From positions 248,001 through 312,000 of the forward strand of contig NZ_JAFBDK010000001.1 of assembly GCF_016908195.1 (NCBI RefSeq): DNA of 64,000 bases. The letters are read 5' to 3'. The stretch comes from Jeotgalibacillus terrae (GTDB taxonomy: Bacteria; Bacillota; Bacilli; Bacillales; Jeotgalibacillaceae). Below the pieces are notes generated by a model. The model did no database searches, was not told the origin of the DNA, and saw nothing but the letters and a program-made list of their open reading frames with translations. The position numbers were made by a program, and so were the translations under genes. Positions 39,770 through 48,723 of the stretch are shown one piece after another (position 1 is the first letter of the stretch; every line of letters starts with the position of its first letter).

Positions 39770-40205
39770 TAATCGTCACCTCCTCCGGAAACGTGTCGTA
39801 AATTGAATTTACAGTGAATGATACAGATAATTTACCTTCACTTTTAACAGCACTGAAATTGGTTAAAGAGTTAATCTCTTGATTCACCAATAGCGCACCT
39901 TTTAATTCGTTCTCCATTGATTTGTTTATAAAGTCTGCAGGATAGTTTGTTCCGATCAAATCTTCAGCTCTAATACCATGATCGGGATTATCCATATAGA
40001 CAACAAATCTTTGTCGGGCCGTCAATATAGTTTTGTGAATCCACTGTTTAAGTGCTTCCTTGCCAGTGATCTCTATCATCTTTCCATTGCTAAATACAAA
40101 TTCTCCTGTCTCAAAATCAAAAAGAAATGATTTTCCCGGAACAACAGGTTGCTCAGTTTGGGTAATCGTTTCATTGAATACCAGCTCTGTGATTTTCGGA
40201 AGCAT
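39762..40205 (-). CDS. XkdS-like baseplate protein (DUF2634)
   Basis: A 147-residue protein of the gp25/XkdS class, with KSFLFDFETGEFVFSNGKMIEITGKEALKQWI and a conserved core VVYMDNPDHGIRAEDLIG. It probably links baseplate wedge to tube. It overlaps the next gene by eight bases. Confidence 0.88.
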   Translation of the reverse strand: MLPKITELVFNETITQTEQPVVPGKSFLFDFETGEFVFSNGKMIEITGKEALKQWIHKTILTARQRFVVYMDNPDHGIRAEDLIGTNYPADFINKSMENELKGALLVNQEINSLTNFSAVKSEGKLSVSFTVNSIYDTFPEEVTISG

Positions 40206-40206
40206 G

Positions 40207-40458
40207 TCACACCTCCACGTCTATGATATAAAACTGCTGCATATCGCCAGAAGGTATCAGGATCACTTTATAACCGATCTCCTTTAAACCATTAGAAAAT
40301 GTCCTCGACTGCTTTAAATGACTGCTGTTAAGCAAGATATTCTCATTCAATCTTACTTCAAGGGGATACAGCCTGGTGATTATGCCGGTTTGTGCTCCTA
40401 AATAGGATTTGTTGTCCCGCTCTTTGAACATTTTAGCCAATTCAGTAATTGGGTCCAT
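40207..40458 (-). CDS. XkdR-like protein (DUF2577)
   Basis: An 83-residue protein with DPITELAKMFKERDN and the central GIITRLYPLEVRLNENILL typical of DUF2577. It lies between the hub and XkdS-like genes as in PBSX. Its start overlaps the hub gene's stop. Confidence 0.85.
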   Translation of the reverse strand: MDPITELAKMFKERDNKSYLGAQTGIITRLYPLEVRLNENILLNSSHLKQSRTFSNGLKEIGYKVILIPSGDMQQFYIIDVEV

Positions 40459-41438
40459 TACTGCACCCCTTTCATACTTAAATCAAGGCTCATCATATGA
40501 ATGCCATTCTGTGCTGTATGCTGAACCGACTCAATCATATACAGACCCTTCATACCTGTGATTGGCTCATTGATTTCAATCATCCTACCTGCAAGGACCC
40601 GACTATCTCCCAACATCTCAAGTGAGTTATCTTCAAAAACTTTTCCCAACTCTCTCAAAGTGTTTCGTGCAATGTTCCTCGCGCGTGGCCGGTCCTCTTC
40701 TTGCACATCCACAATCTCTGAAAGTAGTCCGTAAGCTTGTATCAATGAATCATTACTTACTGATGCAAGCAGCTGGCCGTCAGAAGTGACTTGTATACTG
40801 TTCTTCATTCCTTTAATCGTTCTTTTACGTGATGGTGCGGTCATTACATCTGTTCCATTGCTGGCATATATCCCCCGCTCATAATAGGTAGGAACAATCA
40901 CAATATCTCGTGATCTGTAAACATGAAATTTACCTTCATACATTTCAAATTGATAGTTAACACCCTGATCAGCTTCAGCCTGCAGGAGAACATCTTTGAT
41001 TATGTCAGAGAGCGTTTCATTCATATAAATCTTATCGATCTTAGTTGGAATTTTAATGATAGAGTAGATCGGAATATTGTAATCGCTACAGATCCGTTTA
41101 ATCGCCTGGTCAGCAGCAATACCATTGAACTGATAAATCCGTTTTGATTCATTTAAGTAATATGCAAGGTCAAACGCTGTAAAGGGAATAGGCTGCCTGC
41201 CAGTTAAATCTTCGTCTATTACGATACATCTTGTTACCTCACGCTCCCCATCTTTTAATATGATCATATCACCCAGATTAACGTGCTTTTTCGGATTGTG
41301 AATGGCATCGCCGAACGCATTTCCAAAGTTCAGCTCTACACCCAATTCATCTTTGTTTGAACGCCAAGAGATCTGATCAGTGATTGGCGTGATGTCCAAC
41401 AGTTCATTTCCTCTTGCTCTCCATAATTTAAGCGCCAT
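40458..41438 (-). CDS. XkdQ-like baseplate hub protein
   Basis: A 326-residue hub protein of the gpD/XkdQ class. It contains ITDQISWRSNKDELGVELNF near the N-terminus, the internal EADQGVNYQFEMYEGKFHVYR, and a C-terminal LAGRMIEINEPITGMKGLYMIESVQH. I start at the ATG at 41438, which has AGGATGG upstream; the frame opens eight codons earlier. It overlaps the upstream gene by 11 bases. Confidence 0.88.
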   Translation of the reverse strand: MALKLWRARGNELLDITPITDQISWRSNKDELGVELNFGNAFGDAIHNPKKHVNLGDMIILKDGEREVTRCIVIDEDLTGRQPIPFTAFDLAYYLNESKRIYQFNGIAADQAIKRICSDYNIPIYSIIKIPTKIDKIYMNETLSDIIKDVLLQAEADQGVNYQFEMYEGKFHVYRSRDIVIVPTYYERGIYASNGTDVMTAPSRKRTIKGMKNSIQVTSDGQLLASVSNDSLIQAYGLLSEIVDVQEEDRPRARNIARNTLRELGKVFEDNSLEMLGDSRVLAGRMIEINEPITGMKGLYMIESVQHTAQNGIHMMSLDLSMKGVQ

Positions 41439-41853
41439 GACCATCCTGCCTTTCATGTACAAAGTTAAACTGACTTAATGAAAGGGTGTAATAAACGTCA
41501 GTTGAACCATCCCTCGGCGTATAAGTAATTTCATCGATCGACGCAGCCATATTAATGGGGGTATCTGTAATGATCAGTCTGATAGGGACCCTGCGAGCCA
41601 TCCACGCTTCAATGATCTCTATATATTCAAAGCCTCTATATGTCTGATCGCGAGCAAAAGAGTAATACCGGTTTGGAAAAAATGACTGCAGTGTGATAGT
41701 TTTTAACCCTTCAAGTCCGATTAACCTCAGTGCCTTCTGATCTAATCGATTAAACGTTTCATTGTTATAAGGGAGTTTTATTTCAAACTCTTCCGGCACA
41801 ATAGGCAGCCGGATCACCTGTTCTCTATTATTAATACTTAAAAAGATGTCCAC
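41428..41853 (-). CDS. XkdP-like tail protein, short form
   Basis: A 141-residue protein with RLPIVPEEFEIKLPYNNETFNRL and the gp53-like core. It corresponds to the N-terminal domain of PBSX XkdP but lacks the LysM module that XkdP carries at its end. It likely sits at the tube-baseplate junction. Confidence 0.83.
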   Translation of the reverse strand: MDIFLSINNREQVIRLPIVPEEFEIKLPYNNETFNRLDQKALRLIGLEGLKTITLQSFFPNRYYSFARDQTYRGFEYIEIIEAWMARRVPIRLIITDTPINMAASIDEITYTPRDGSTDVYYTLSLSQFNFVHERQDGHGA

Positions 41854-41865
41854 CTATTGCACCTC

Positions 41866-43695
41866 CTACGAGTTATTCAAACGTTTTTGAAGTTCACGAA
41901 CTAATTCATTTATGATTTCAGATGAAGTCATGTTTGCTCCATAGATATTTATATTCTCAACAGTCACACTTCCACCCTCTGAACGTGCCATTTGAACAGA
42001 GCGATCATGAGGGTAGACTCTTGATCCGTTTGGCAGGTCAACAATTTCACCGCCACGTTCATTAATTTGAGCCAAGCCACCCCGGAAGTAACTTGTCCCC
42101 TGAGCAAACTTCGGGATCGTTGGTACGTTCATTTCAAATCCTTTACCACCGATACCTGGTACCCAGTCAGGAATTTTAATACTCGCAAAGTTATTGAATC
42201 CGGTGATCATTGCATTGAGCTTATCAATAATATAATTTACTCCCACTCGTGCAGCAGCCTTCATCCCACTCCACATGACTGAAAACCCATCTTGAATACC
42301 TGAGAATGATCCTGTTAATGAAGTCCATAACTGCGAACCCTTTTCACGTATTGTGTCCCAGTTCTGCCAAAGCAGAATACCTACAGCGATAACAGCACCG
42401 ATCGCAATCGCAATCCAACCGAGTGGCGATAATGCAAGTGTTCCGTTTAGAAGTGCCTGGGCAATTGTTAACCCTGTGGTGACACCTTTCCATACTCCTT
42501 TTGCTGCCGCTACTCCAAGTACACCGACTTTATATGCCGCCATCGCTCCAACAATACCGTAAACTAACGGTCCAATAGTAGACCAATTATTTGTTACGGT
42601 CTCATAGATGCCCATTGCTCCATCAGCTACACTTGCCATCGCATCTACAACTAATGGTAGGCCCTCATCGCGCATCCAAATTAAATACGGTTGTGCTTTT
42701 TCAAGACCTGATGTTAAAAATTCACCTGTTTCAGATGCAGCGTTCTTAAAAGCATCAATTGTCGGTTGATTCTGATCAATTGCACTTTTGATATTGTTAA
42801 AAGCAATGGTCCCTTGCTCGCCTACCCAAGACAACGCGCCACTTGCGATTGACATAGCTGATGAAACTTTCTCCTGAATGGCTGGCATGTTATCAGAAGC
42901 AAAGGTTACAAACCTCTGAAGGTATGGAATTGCCCCTACTCCTAACTCAGTAGCAAATCCCTTAGCTTGTGCCTTTACATTGTTCAGCGACATCCTAAAC
43001 TTTTCAGATTTAGCGAGATCCTCTTCACTGATCACATTTGCTTTCCCCTTCAAGTTATCAAGTTCTTTACTTGTCATATTAAGGACCGGTGCCAATTCTT
43101 CACCAGTAGTAGAAAGCAAAGCAGTTGCAATAGCATTACGCTCTGTTTGATTTTCCATTCCCTGCAGGGCAGTGATTGTTTCATTAAAGAGCTGTTCCTG
43201 CGTTTTTAATGCACCTGATGAGTCAGTAACAGCAACACCAAGCTTTCCAAACAGCTCCGCCCCTTCACCAACACCATTTGAAGCATCCATTGCTTTTTCG
43301 GCCAAAGCCGCTAAATCTCCGGAAGCTTGTTCAACAGAGTAACCATAAGACTTCATGACATGGTCCCATTGTTGGAAACCGTCTGTGCTCATACCTGCCA
43401 CTTGGCTAAACTTCGTTATCTCTGATGTAGCTTCCACAGCTTTCATTGCCAATCCGCCAAGTGCCGCAGCCCCTGCTGCTCCTAAAGTAGCCATGCCTGC
43501 TGCCATACCAGCTGCACCTTTTGCAACACTGCTAAACCTCGAAACAGCAGTGCTCCCGAACTCTTTCACTTCATTTTTAGTGTGTTGCACTTTTCTTTGA
43601 AAATCTTGCGTACCGCCAGTTGCTTTTTTAACTCCTGAGGCAAAGTTTCTATCTTTGAGGGTAAGCACTGCAGATATAACACGTTTCCCGGCCAT
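41866..43695 (-). CDS. Tail tape measure protein
   Basis: Sets tail length and helps DNA passage. The 609-residue protein has an N-terminal beta segment (RVISAVLTLKDRNF), coiled-coil and Gly/Ala-rich hydrophobic stretches (about 58-85), a helical middle, strong hydrophobic segments (about 375-440), and a C-terminal GGLAQINERGGEIVDLPNGSRVYPHDRS motif typical of tape measures. The length predicts a short tail for a myophage. Confidence 0.92.
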   Translation of the reverse strand: MAGKRVISAVLTLKDRNFASGVKKATGGTQDFQRKVQHTKNEVKEFGSTAVSRFSSVAKGAAGMAAGMATLGAAGAAALGGLAMKAVEATSEITKFSQVAGMSTDGFQQWDHVMKSYGYSVEQASGDLAALAEKAMDASNGVGEGAELFGKLGVAVTDSSGALKTQEQLFNETITALQGMENQTERNAIATALLSTTGEELAPVLNMTSKELDNLKGKANVISEEDLAKSEKFRMSLNNVKAQAKGFATELGVGAIPYLQRFVTFASDNMPAIQEKVSSAMSIASGALSWVGEQGTIAFNNIKSAIDQNQPTIDAFKNAASETGEFLTSGLEKAQPYLIWMRDEGLPLVVDAMASVADGAMGIYETVTNNWSTIGPLVYGIVGAMAAYKVGVLGVAAAKGVWKGVTTGLTIAQALLNGTLALSPLGWIAIAIGAVIAVGILLWQNWDTIREKGSQLWTSLTGSFSGIQDGFSVMWSGMKAAARVGVNYIIDKLNAMITGFNNFASIKIPDWVPGIGGKGFEMNVPTIPKFAQGTSYFRGGLAQINERGGEIVDLPNGSRVYPHDRSVQMARSEGGSVTVENINIYGANMTSSEIINELVRELQKRLNNS

Positions 43696-43711
43696 GTCTG
43701 AGCCTCCTTAC

Positions 43712-43753
43712 AAAAAAAGAGAGCCTATGTGGAAACTGACCATTTAGCTCTCT
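43712..43753 (-). terminator. Terminator-like hairpin before the tape measure gene
   Basis: AGAGAGC pairs with GCTCTCT across a 22-base loop that carries the frameshift frame's stop, and seven T follow on minus. It may reduce transcription of tape measure and baseplate genes relative to tube and sheath. Confidence 0.6.
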
Positions 43754-43895
43754 CTTCATCAGAATATAATGACATACTTGCTTCCATAAACATTTTCGTA
43801 TCCTCCGGTAAATTCATTAATTCATCTAATGAAAACCCCTTTTGGAGATAGTGATGAAGAAAATACAATTCATCATCACTATTTATTAGTTTTTT
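43725..43895 (-). CDS. Tail assembly chaperone, frameshift extension
   Basis: This frame has no own start. It is read after a -1 slip at A-AAA-AAC (plus strand 43889-43895), giving a 56-residue extension: K-LINSDDELYFLHHYLQKGF, then SLDELMNLPEDTKMFMEAS, ending in SVST and TAG. Long-tailed phages make such a fusion protein at low levels from overlapping chaperone frames; in PBSX the second frame is XkdO-like. The hairpin region at 43712-43753 lies downstream and is not needed for the slip. Confidence 0.85.
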   Translation of the reverse strand, partial: KKLINSDDELYFLHHYLQKGFSLDELMNLPEDTKMFMEASMSLYSDEERAKWSVST

Positions 43896-44272
43896 AAATC
43901 ATCTACCCTTTGTATCGCATCACCATAACCGGCCATTTCAAGACCTGTTTGTGCGATAAAAGGAATCTCACCAGGTTCAAAGATTTTTTCTACAATGTCT
44001 ATTGGTTCTGCACAGCCAAAAGCAGTCTGTAGTTCTTTATCTTTAAGGTTCGGCTCTACCACAAGGTTATAGACGAGATATGGATCTGCTTTATCAGCTT
44101 GATTCGGATCTCGTGTCATCGCAATAGCTTCAACACAAAGTGAACGTTCCGGCTTTTGGATGGTGATTGTTGCATCAAGCCTTGGCAAAAGAAGCTCAAC
44201 CTTTGTATCTTTTTTAAGCTGGTACTTATCCTTCTCTCTTAAAATATCTGTGATAGAAAGTTTTTTCGGCAT
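43886..44272 (-). CDS. Tail assembly chaperone (XkdN-like)
   Basis: A 128-residue protein of the XkdN family: LSITDILREKDKYQLKKDTKVELLLPRLDATITIQKPERS, with a C-terminal EMAGYGDAIQRVDDLKN. It coats the tape measure during tail assembly. The last codons, TTA AAA AAC TAA, include a canonical slippery heptamer directly before the stop, leading to the extension frame. Confidence 0.92.
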   Translation of the reverse strand: MPKKLSITDILREKDKYQLKKDTKVELLLPRLDATITIQKPERSLCVEAIAMTRDPNQADKADPYLVYNLVVEPNLKDKELQTAFGCAEPIDIVEKIFEPGEIPFIAQTGLEMAGYGDAIQRVDDLKN

Positions 44273-44300
44273 TGAGATTCTCCTTCATAATTTAAGTATT

Positions 44301-44735
44301 TTATGCTGAAATTAGATCGATCGGATCATAGTCAGCAAAGTTGAACGGCATTTCTTCAGTACCCAGTGTTTTCTGCTCAAATTTCATCAGCATAAATTCA
44401 TTAAATGTGACTTCATTGATCGCTACACGTTCAGCCCCAAATGCATCCGGATCAGCAATTTTGCCAACAATATTAATGTCTGGAATCTGACCTCTTTTAA
44501 CAAAGTCAGCCAGCAATGCAGATCCACGACTATATACTTTTTTCACGGTCATAGTACCTTCCCCGGCCCATCCAGTCATCTTTTTATGAGTAGCTCCATC
44601 ACCAGGCATGTTTACATCCTCATAATTAATGACAACCTTGCCTTCAAAGGTTTCCACGTCAAGCCATTTTTCGCCATTCACCCATACGGCACCATAAGTG
44701 CCATTGATGACGCGTTTACTTGGAATTTTGTTCAT
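44301..44735 (-). CDS. Tail tube protein (XkdM-like)
   Basis: A 144-residue inner tube protein, RVINGTYGAVWVNGEKWLDVETFEGKVVINYEDVNMPG, matching XkdM. It polymerises inside the sheath. Follows the sheath gene after a 12-base gap. Confidence 0.93.
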   Translation of the reverse strand: MNKIPSKRVINGTYGAVWVNGEKWLDVETFEGKVVINYEDVNMPGDGATHKKMTGWAGEGTMTVKKVYSRGSALLADFVKRGQIPDINIVGKIADPDAFGAERVAINEVTFNEFMLMKFEQKTLGTEEMPFNFADYDPIDLISA

Positions 44736-44747
44736 GCTTATCCTCCT

Positions 44748-45812
44748 TTAGATCGCAATTGAAAAGTCAAGGTCTTCCATTGTATCTACGATTTTAATAT
44801 TTCCTGCTAAGAATACGTTCTTTCTAAAGGACGTTTCTTTTACCCTTTGCTCATCCCAGTCAGTTGTATCGAAGCCAGCTTCTTCCCATGCTGCTCGTTG
44901 CGCTGCTACATCAATACGAGCCTGATTAGTGGCGTTAGGGTCAAGGATTTCATCAGTCTGTAATCTCGTGAAATAACGATTTACAGAATTGATAAAGATG
45001 ACTTGATTATCATAAATGTTATTCACTTTACCTACATACTCATCATCAAAAGTAGAGTAAATATCATCATGAATCATATCCATCGCTTCAATCACACGGA
45101 TGCTCTTAAACTCATCATTCTTAGTACCATTTGGCGTGATTGTCACGAGGCTGTTAACACCACGACCAATCTTAATTTTTTCACCATCGTTAATAAGGAT
45201 AAGCTCGCCTGCATCAACTGCAGCATTAGGATCTTCAATTTCTGTAATGCTCTCCACTTCATCCAATACAAAGTATGTTGCTGAACGTGTGAATGGTAGA
45301 CCCGCCAGAATACCGGCAATTCTTGCTGTGAATTCTGCTGTGTCATAAACCTTTTCTCCAACCTTGATATCGTTAGTTGTAAAGTTAATGATTGCTTCAT
45401 GATCTTCCCCTGCGTTAGGCAGCACAGCTTTAAACGTTTTGCGGTTATCAGCCCTGTTTGTCTTAATCCATTCAGCTATAACTGTCACATCTGCTGTTTC
45501 AATTGCTGGAACGGCCAGATAGTTAAAGCGCTTATTTTTTAAACGTGTGAGTGCTGCAGTATAATCAACTGCTGTTGTATCAAGACGCTCTACGATGACC
45601 TTACTTGGATCACCTTTAAAAGCATTCGCAATATAATCGGCATTCTCAGGTGTCCAATCAGCTGTTTCAACAGCAGTAGGGTCTTTATATTCAATACTTT
45701 CAAATGTTCCGGTGTCATCTTTCAAAATCAACGAAACAATTCCAAGCTGACTGCGTTGGACTAGCGTTTGAGCTTTTCCTGTAAACGTAATATTAATCTC
45801 AGGTAGTCCCAT
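44748..45812 (-). CDS. Contractile tail sheath protein (XkdK-like)
   Basis: A 354-residue sheath protein. It has the N-terminal PEINITFTGKAQTLVQRSQLGIVSLILKD and C-terminal NNIYDNQVIFINSVNRYFTRLQ..EILDPN typical of XkdK. It shows the phage has a contractile tail. Compared with 466 residues in PBSX it is short, lacking most of the surface domain. Confidence 0.92.
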   Translation of the reverse strand: MGLPEINITFTGKAQTLVQRSQLGIVSLILKDDTGTFESIEYKDPTAVETADWTPENADYIANAFKGDPSKVIVERLDTTAVDYTAALTRLKNKRFNYLAVPAIETADVTVIAEWIKTNRADNRKTFKAVLPNAGEDHEAIINFTTNDIKVGEKVYDTAEFTARIAGILAGLPFTRSATYFVLDEVESITEIEDPNAAVDAGELILINDGEKIKIGRGVNSLVTITPNGTKNDEFKSIRVIEAMDMIHDDIYSTFDDEYVGKVNNIYDNQVIFINSVNRYFTRLQTDEILDPNATNQARIDVAAQRAAWEEAGFDTTDWDEQRVKETSFRKNVFLAGNIKIVDTMEDLDFSIAI

Positions 45813-45824
45813 AAGATCGCTCCT

Positions 45825-46295
45825 TTATTTCTTAAATTCAAGTTCTTCCATTTTTTCAACTGGTGGTCTATCATGCTGCACCTGTTCCGTCACCCGCTCG
45901 ATAATTTCATTTTCAAGCCCCTCATATTCTCTTCCGTCATAAAATTCAAGAGAGAAAGAAAAATTGAGAACGCCATCAGTTAACACCGCATCAGCATCAA
46001 TAATGTCGAGGTGCCTGTCCTTTACCTTTAGTTTCAAGTCAAACGCATATTCAAGATTCTCCTGTACATCAAGAACCTCTATAGAATATGTGTAACGATC
46101 TGAAGGAAAGTAATAAATTTGAACCGTCAACATTTTATGCACATTGTCCACATCACCTGACCGAGTGGAGGGGAGTAATTGCACAAAAAAAGAAGGTCTC
46201 GGAAAACCTTCTTTAACATCTCTGCTATTGATTTCAACTTCGAATGAAGCGAGTTTTCTTCCAACTGCTGCAGCAATATCTTTGTATGTGATCAT
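45825..46295 (-). CDS. Tail terminator / neck protein (DUF6838-like)
   Basis: A 156-residue protein, MITYKDIAAAVGRKLASFEVEINSRDVKEGFPRPSFFVQLLPS. The PSFFVQLLP region fits tail terminator proteins that cap the tail and join it to the head. It overlaps the previous gene by four bases. Confidence 0.8.
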   Translation of the reverse strand: MITYKDIAAAVGRKLASFEVEINSRDVKEGFPRPSFFVQLLPSTRSGDVDNVHKMLTVQIYYFPSDRYTYSIEVLDVQENLEYAFDLKLKVKDRHLDIIDADAVLTDGVLNFSFSLEFYDGREYEGLENEIIERVTEQVQHDRPPVEKMEELEFKK

Positions 46296-46711
46296 AGCTT
46301 GCCACTGTCCAGCATGTCATCAAGCCAAGCCTCAAGCATCTTGTCAAATTGACCTGAACTATCAAACTTCTGAATCCCTTTTTCCATTACTTTTTTGCCC
46401 GGGACAAATCCATGCTCATCTCCATCTTCATCCACAATCCTATGACCGTGTTCAATCAAGTGCGCATGTGGCTGTGAGTTAATTACACGTACAACGATTT
46501 GACCATCTTCGTCCTTAAAAGCTTTCCCACGCTTAAAGCCTTTATGATAATTACCTGTTTTCTTTTTCACTTCGCTGCGCGCTACCCTGGCGACTTGCGT
46601 CCGGGCTTTACTCCCAATCTTCCTCATGATTTTAAATGACTCTTTCGGGAGTTTTTTCTGTGCTACGTCAAGGAGGTCTCTTTGAAATTCAGAAAGGCCT
46701 TCGAGTTCCAT
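46292..46711 (-). CDS. HK97 gp10-like tail completion protein
   Basis: A 139-residue neck protein of the HK97_gp10 family, with a basic helical N-terminus and VINSQPHAHLIEHGHRIVDEDG, the family core motif. It completes the head-tail joint. Its start touches the previous stop. Confidence 0.88.
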   Translation of the reverse strand: MELEGLSEFQRDLLDVAQKKLPKESFKIMRKIGSKARTQVARVARSEVKKKTGNYHKGFKRGKAFKDEDGQIVVRVINSQPHAHLIEHGHRIVDEDGDEHGFVPGKKVMEKGIQKFDSSGQFDKMLEAWLDDMLDSGKL

Positions 46712-47049
46712 CAGTCAATCAACTCCTGACAAAAGATTTCAAGTGTCTCATTTTTAAAGAAAGGGTTGAGGATATATTTGATTTCAAAACGGTGACCACG
46801 GAAATGAATCTGCATGTTTTTTGTGATCTCTTTACCTGCCCCATACCGGACAATAATTTTATGAGTCACATTCGTCATGATCGTGTCCGCTTGTTGACGC
46901 TGTAGGCTGCCTGTTTGAGGAACAAGTTCAGCTGAGATCGTCTTCAACTTTTGGTATTCGTAAGTCGTTTCATTCAGCTCATTCAGCGTTTTAACATTGT
47001 CGTAAATATCAATGAGAAATTTGGTTTTATTATTCGTTCGTTTCGGCAT
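46711..47049 (-). CDS. Head closure protein
   Basis: A 112-residue protein, MPKRTNNKTKFLIDIYDNVKTLNELNETTYEYQKLKTISAELVPQTGS, of the SPP1 gp16/HK97 gp7-type head closure group with a beta-barrel core ending IHFRGHRFEIKYILNPFFKNETLEIFCQ. The start at 47049 has GGAGGTG; the frame opens seven codons earlier inside the connector gene. Confidence 0.82.
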   Translation of the reverse strand: MPKRTNNKTKFLIDIYDNVKTLNELNETTYEYQKLKTISAELVPQTGSLQRQQADTIMTNVTHKIIVRYGAGKEITKNMQIHFRGHRFEIKYILNPFFKNETLEIFCQELID

Positions 47050-47296
47050 CTGAGAACACCTCCTGAACAAAGAACGGGGTCATAGCATCCAGTGCTTCCT
47101 GCATTTCTTTTTCCGCTACCCGGTACTCATAATAGATCCCGGCGCACATGATGACCAGGTATTCTACCTCCCGACCAACAGCATTCTGAACATACTTCTC
47201 TCCCTGCTGAACATAAATAGAGAGCATAGAATCATCCATGCCCTCATCCCAGTTCAAATGAGACTTTAATTTCACGACATATTCTGCAGTCGTCAT
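47030..47296 (-). CDS. Head-tail connector (gp6-like)
   Basis: An 88-residue helical adaptor, VVKLKSHLNWDEGMDDSMLSIYVQQGEKYVQNAVG, of the HK97 gp6/SPP1 gp15 family that binds the portal. It overlaps the head closure gene by 20 bases. Confidence 0.87.
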   Translation of the reverse strand: MTTAEYVVKLKSHLNWDEGMDDSMLSIYVQQGEKYVQNAVGREVEYLVIMCAGIYYEYRVAEKEMQEALDAMTPFFVQEVFSDAETNE

Positions 47297-47308
47297 TTGA
47301 CATCACCC

Positions 47309-48694
47309 TTATACTCCGGCGTTAGGATCTACCTCGCCTACTTCGTAACGGTAAACAGCCGGCTCAAATGGAGAGTAAACCAGTTGACCATCAAGTAGGT
47401 TGTAAATTTGGAAACCGATTTTGTTCGTGCCGGCAAACTTCTCAACAAGCTTCTGCAGTTCCATCGCACCGATTACATCCTGAATGTGGAATGCTTTGAA
47501 ATCACCGAAATAGAACACAGGCGTTTCATTATTAGCACCGCTCACTTCATCAGCAAAATCTAGTTTATGGCCAAGTAGCTTGTATCCTACACCATCGGTA
47601 GACTGATGCAATAGAGGGCGGCCTGTTGTATCTGTCATGCCTTCAAGCACAGTCAAAGCTGCACGGTTTACAATCCACATAGACTTTTTAAGGACCGCAG
47701 TAACTGGCTGTCCTTTCATTTTCACTAATTGCTGATAAAGTTTTTGTGAGTATCCCACTGCAGTGATGTCAACTGCTTCAGACTCATAATATGGAACGGA
47801 TTTTTTAGCAAGAGCCCCTGGGTTTTCGTTTCCTACGTCATCCCCATTGAACATATAGTTCGTTTCCTTACGAACATACGCTTTTTTCAATTCTTCAACC
47901 ACGATATCCTCAACATTAACACCTGACATTTTGATGAGCTTTTTACTGACTGTTGCCAGTGCATCAAACTCAGCTGGATCAAGTAGGATTTCATCAAACT
48001 CAATGTCCGTTTCAGGCATCTCAGCTGTACGTTCTGTTTTATTAACGTTCGCTTCAGCTTTTTGTACAAGTACAGGGTACTTCACATTACCAGTAGTTCT
48101 ATGACGTGAACCATATTTACGCAGTAGGTTTTCTTCCTGCGCATAGGTGATGATCTCATTAGCAATTACTTCTGGAATTGTTACTGACCCATTACCAGCT
48201 TCTACACCCAGTGATCGTGCTTCAGCTTCTGAAATATTGCCGACCACAAAGTTAGCAAATGCAGAACGAATTTCTTTTTCTTTTGTTTTTGAAGTTTTCT
48301 TCCCACGGGTTGAAAGTGCGCTGCCGATTGCTGTCATCACATTTGAACGTTGCTCGTCAGAAATGCCTGAGCGTTGTTCACCTTGTCTTTCCTCTCCGCC
48401 CTCTTCTCCTGAATCAGCATCTCCGTCCGCCGAACCATCTTCGCCATCACGCTTCTCATCATCCTCAGAACCATCACCACGATCTTCTTCATCTGCAGAA
48501 TCTTCTTCTCCGTTTGCATCCATGTTTGCTAGTGTATTAGCAATTTCCTGCAGCTCAGTGGCGAGCTCTTGAATCTCTTGATTAACTGCTTCAAGACCCT
48601 CTGCACGAACTTCACCTTGTTCAACCTGTCCGCGTAGATCCGTAAGTCTAGCTTTAGTTCTCTTTTGCAGTGCAAGTAATGTTTTTCTTTTCAT
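47309..48694 (-). CDS. Major capsid protein, HK97 fold with scaffold domain
   Basis: A 461-residue capsid precursor. Residues 1-110 form a helical, then highly acidic, delta or scaffold domain (EEDSADEEDRGDGSEDDEKRDGEDGSADGD). The capsid domain follows, with ATVSKKLIKMSGVNVEDIVVEEL, and ends YSPFEPAVYRYEVGEVDPNAGV. The protease encoded upstream should remove the delta domain, with cleavage expected near residues 115-135. The extreme acidity of the removed part is unusual but consistent with an internal scaffold. Confidence 0.93.
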   Translation of the reverse strand: MKRKTLLALQKRTKARLTDLRGQVEQGEVRAEGLEAVNQEIQELATELQEIANTLANMDANGEEDSADEEDRGDGSEDDEKRDGEDGSADGDADSGEEGGEERQGEQRSGISDEQRSNVMTAIGSALSTRGKKTSKTKEKEIRSAFANFVVGNISEAEARSLGVEAGNGSVTIPEVIANEIITYAQEENLLRKYGSRHRTTGNVKYPVLVQKAEANVNKTERTAEMPETDIEFDEILLDPAEFDALATVSKKLIKMSGVNVEDIVVEELKKAYVRKETNYMFNGDDVGNENPGALAKKSVPYYESEAVDITAVGYSQKLYQQLVKMKGQPVTAVLKKSMWIVNRAALTVLEGMTDTTGRPLLHQSTDGVGYKLLGHKLDFADEVSGANNETPVFYFGDFKAFHIQDVIGAMELQKLVEKFAGTNKIGFQIYNLLDGQLVYSPFEPAVYRYEVGEVDPNAGV

Positions 48695-48723
48695 TTGATA
48701 CCCTCCAAGGCATGATTTATTTT

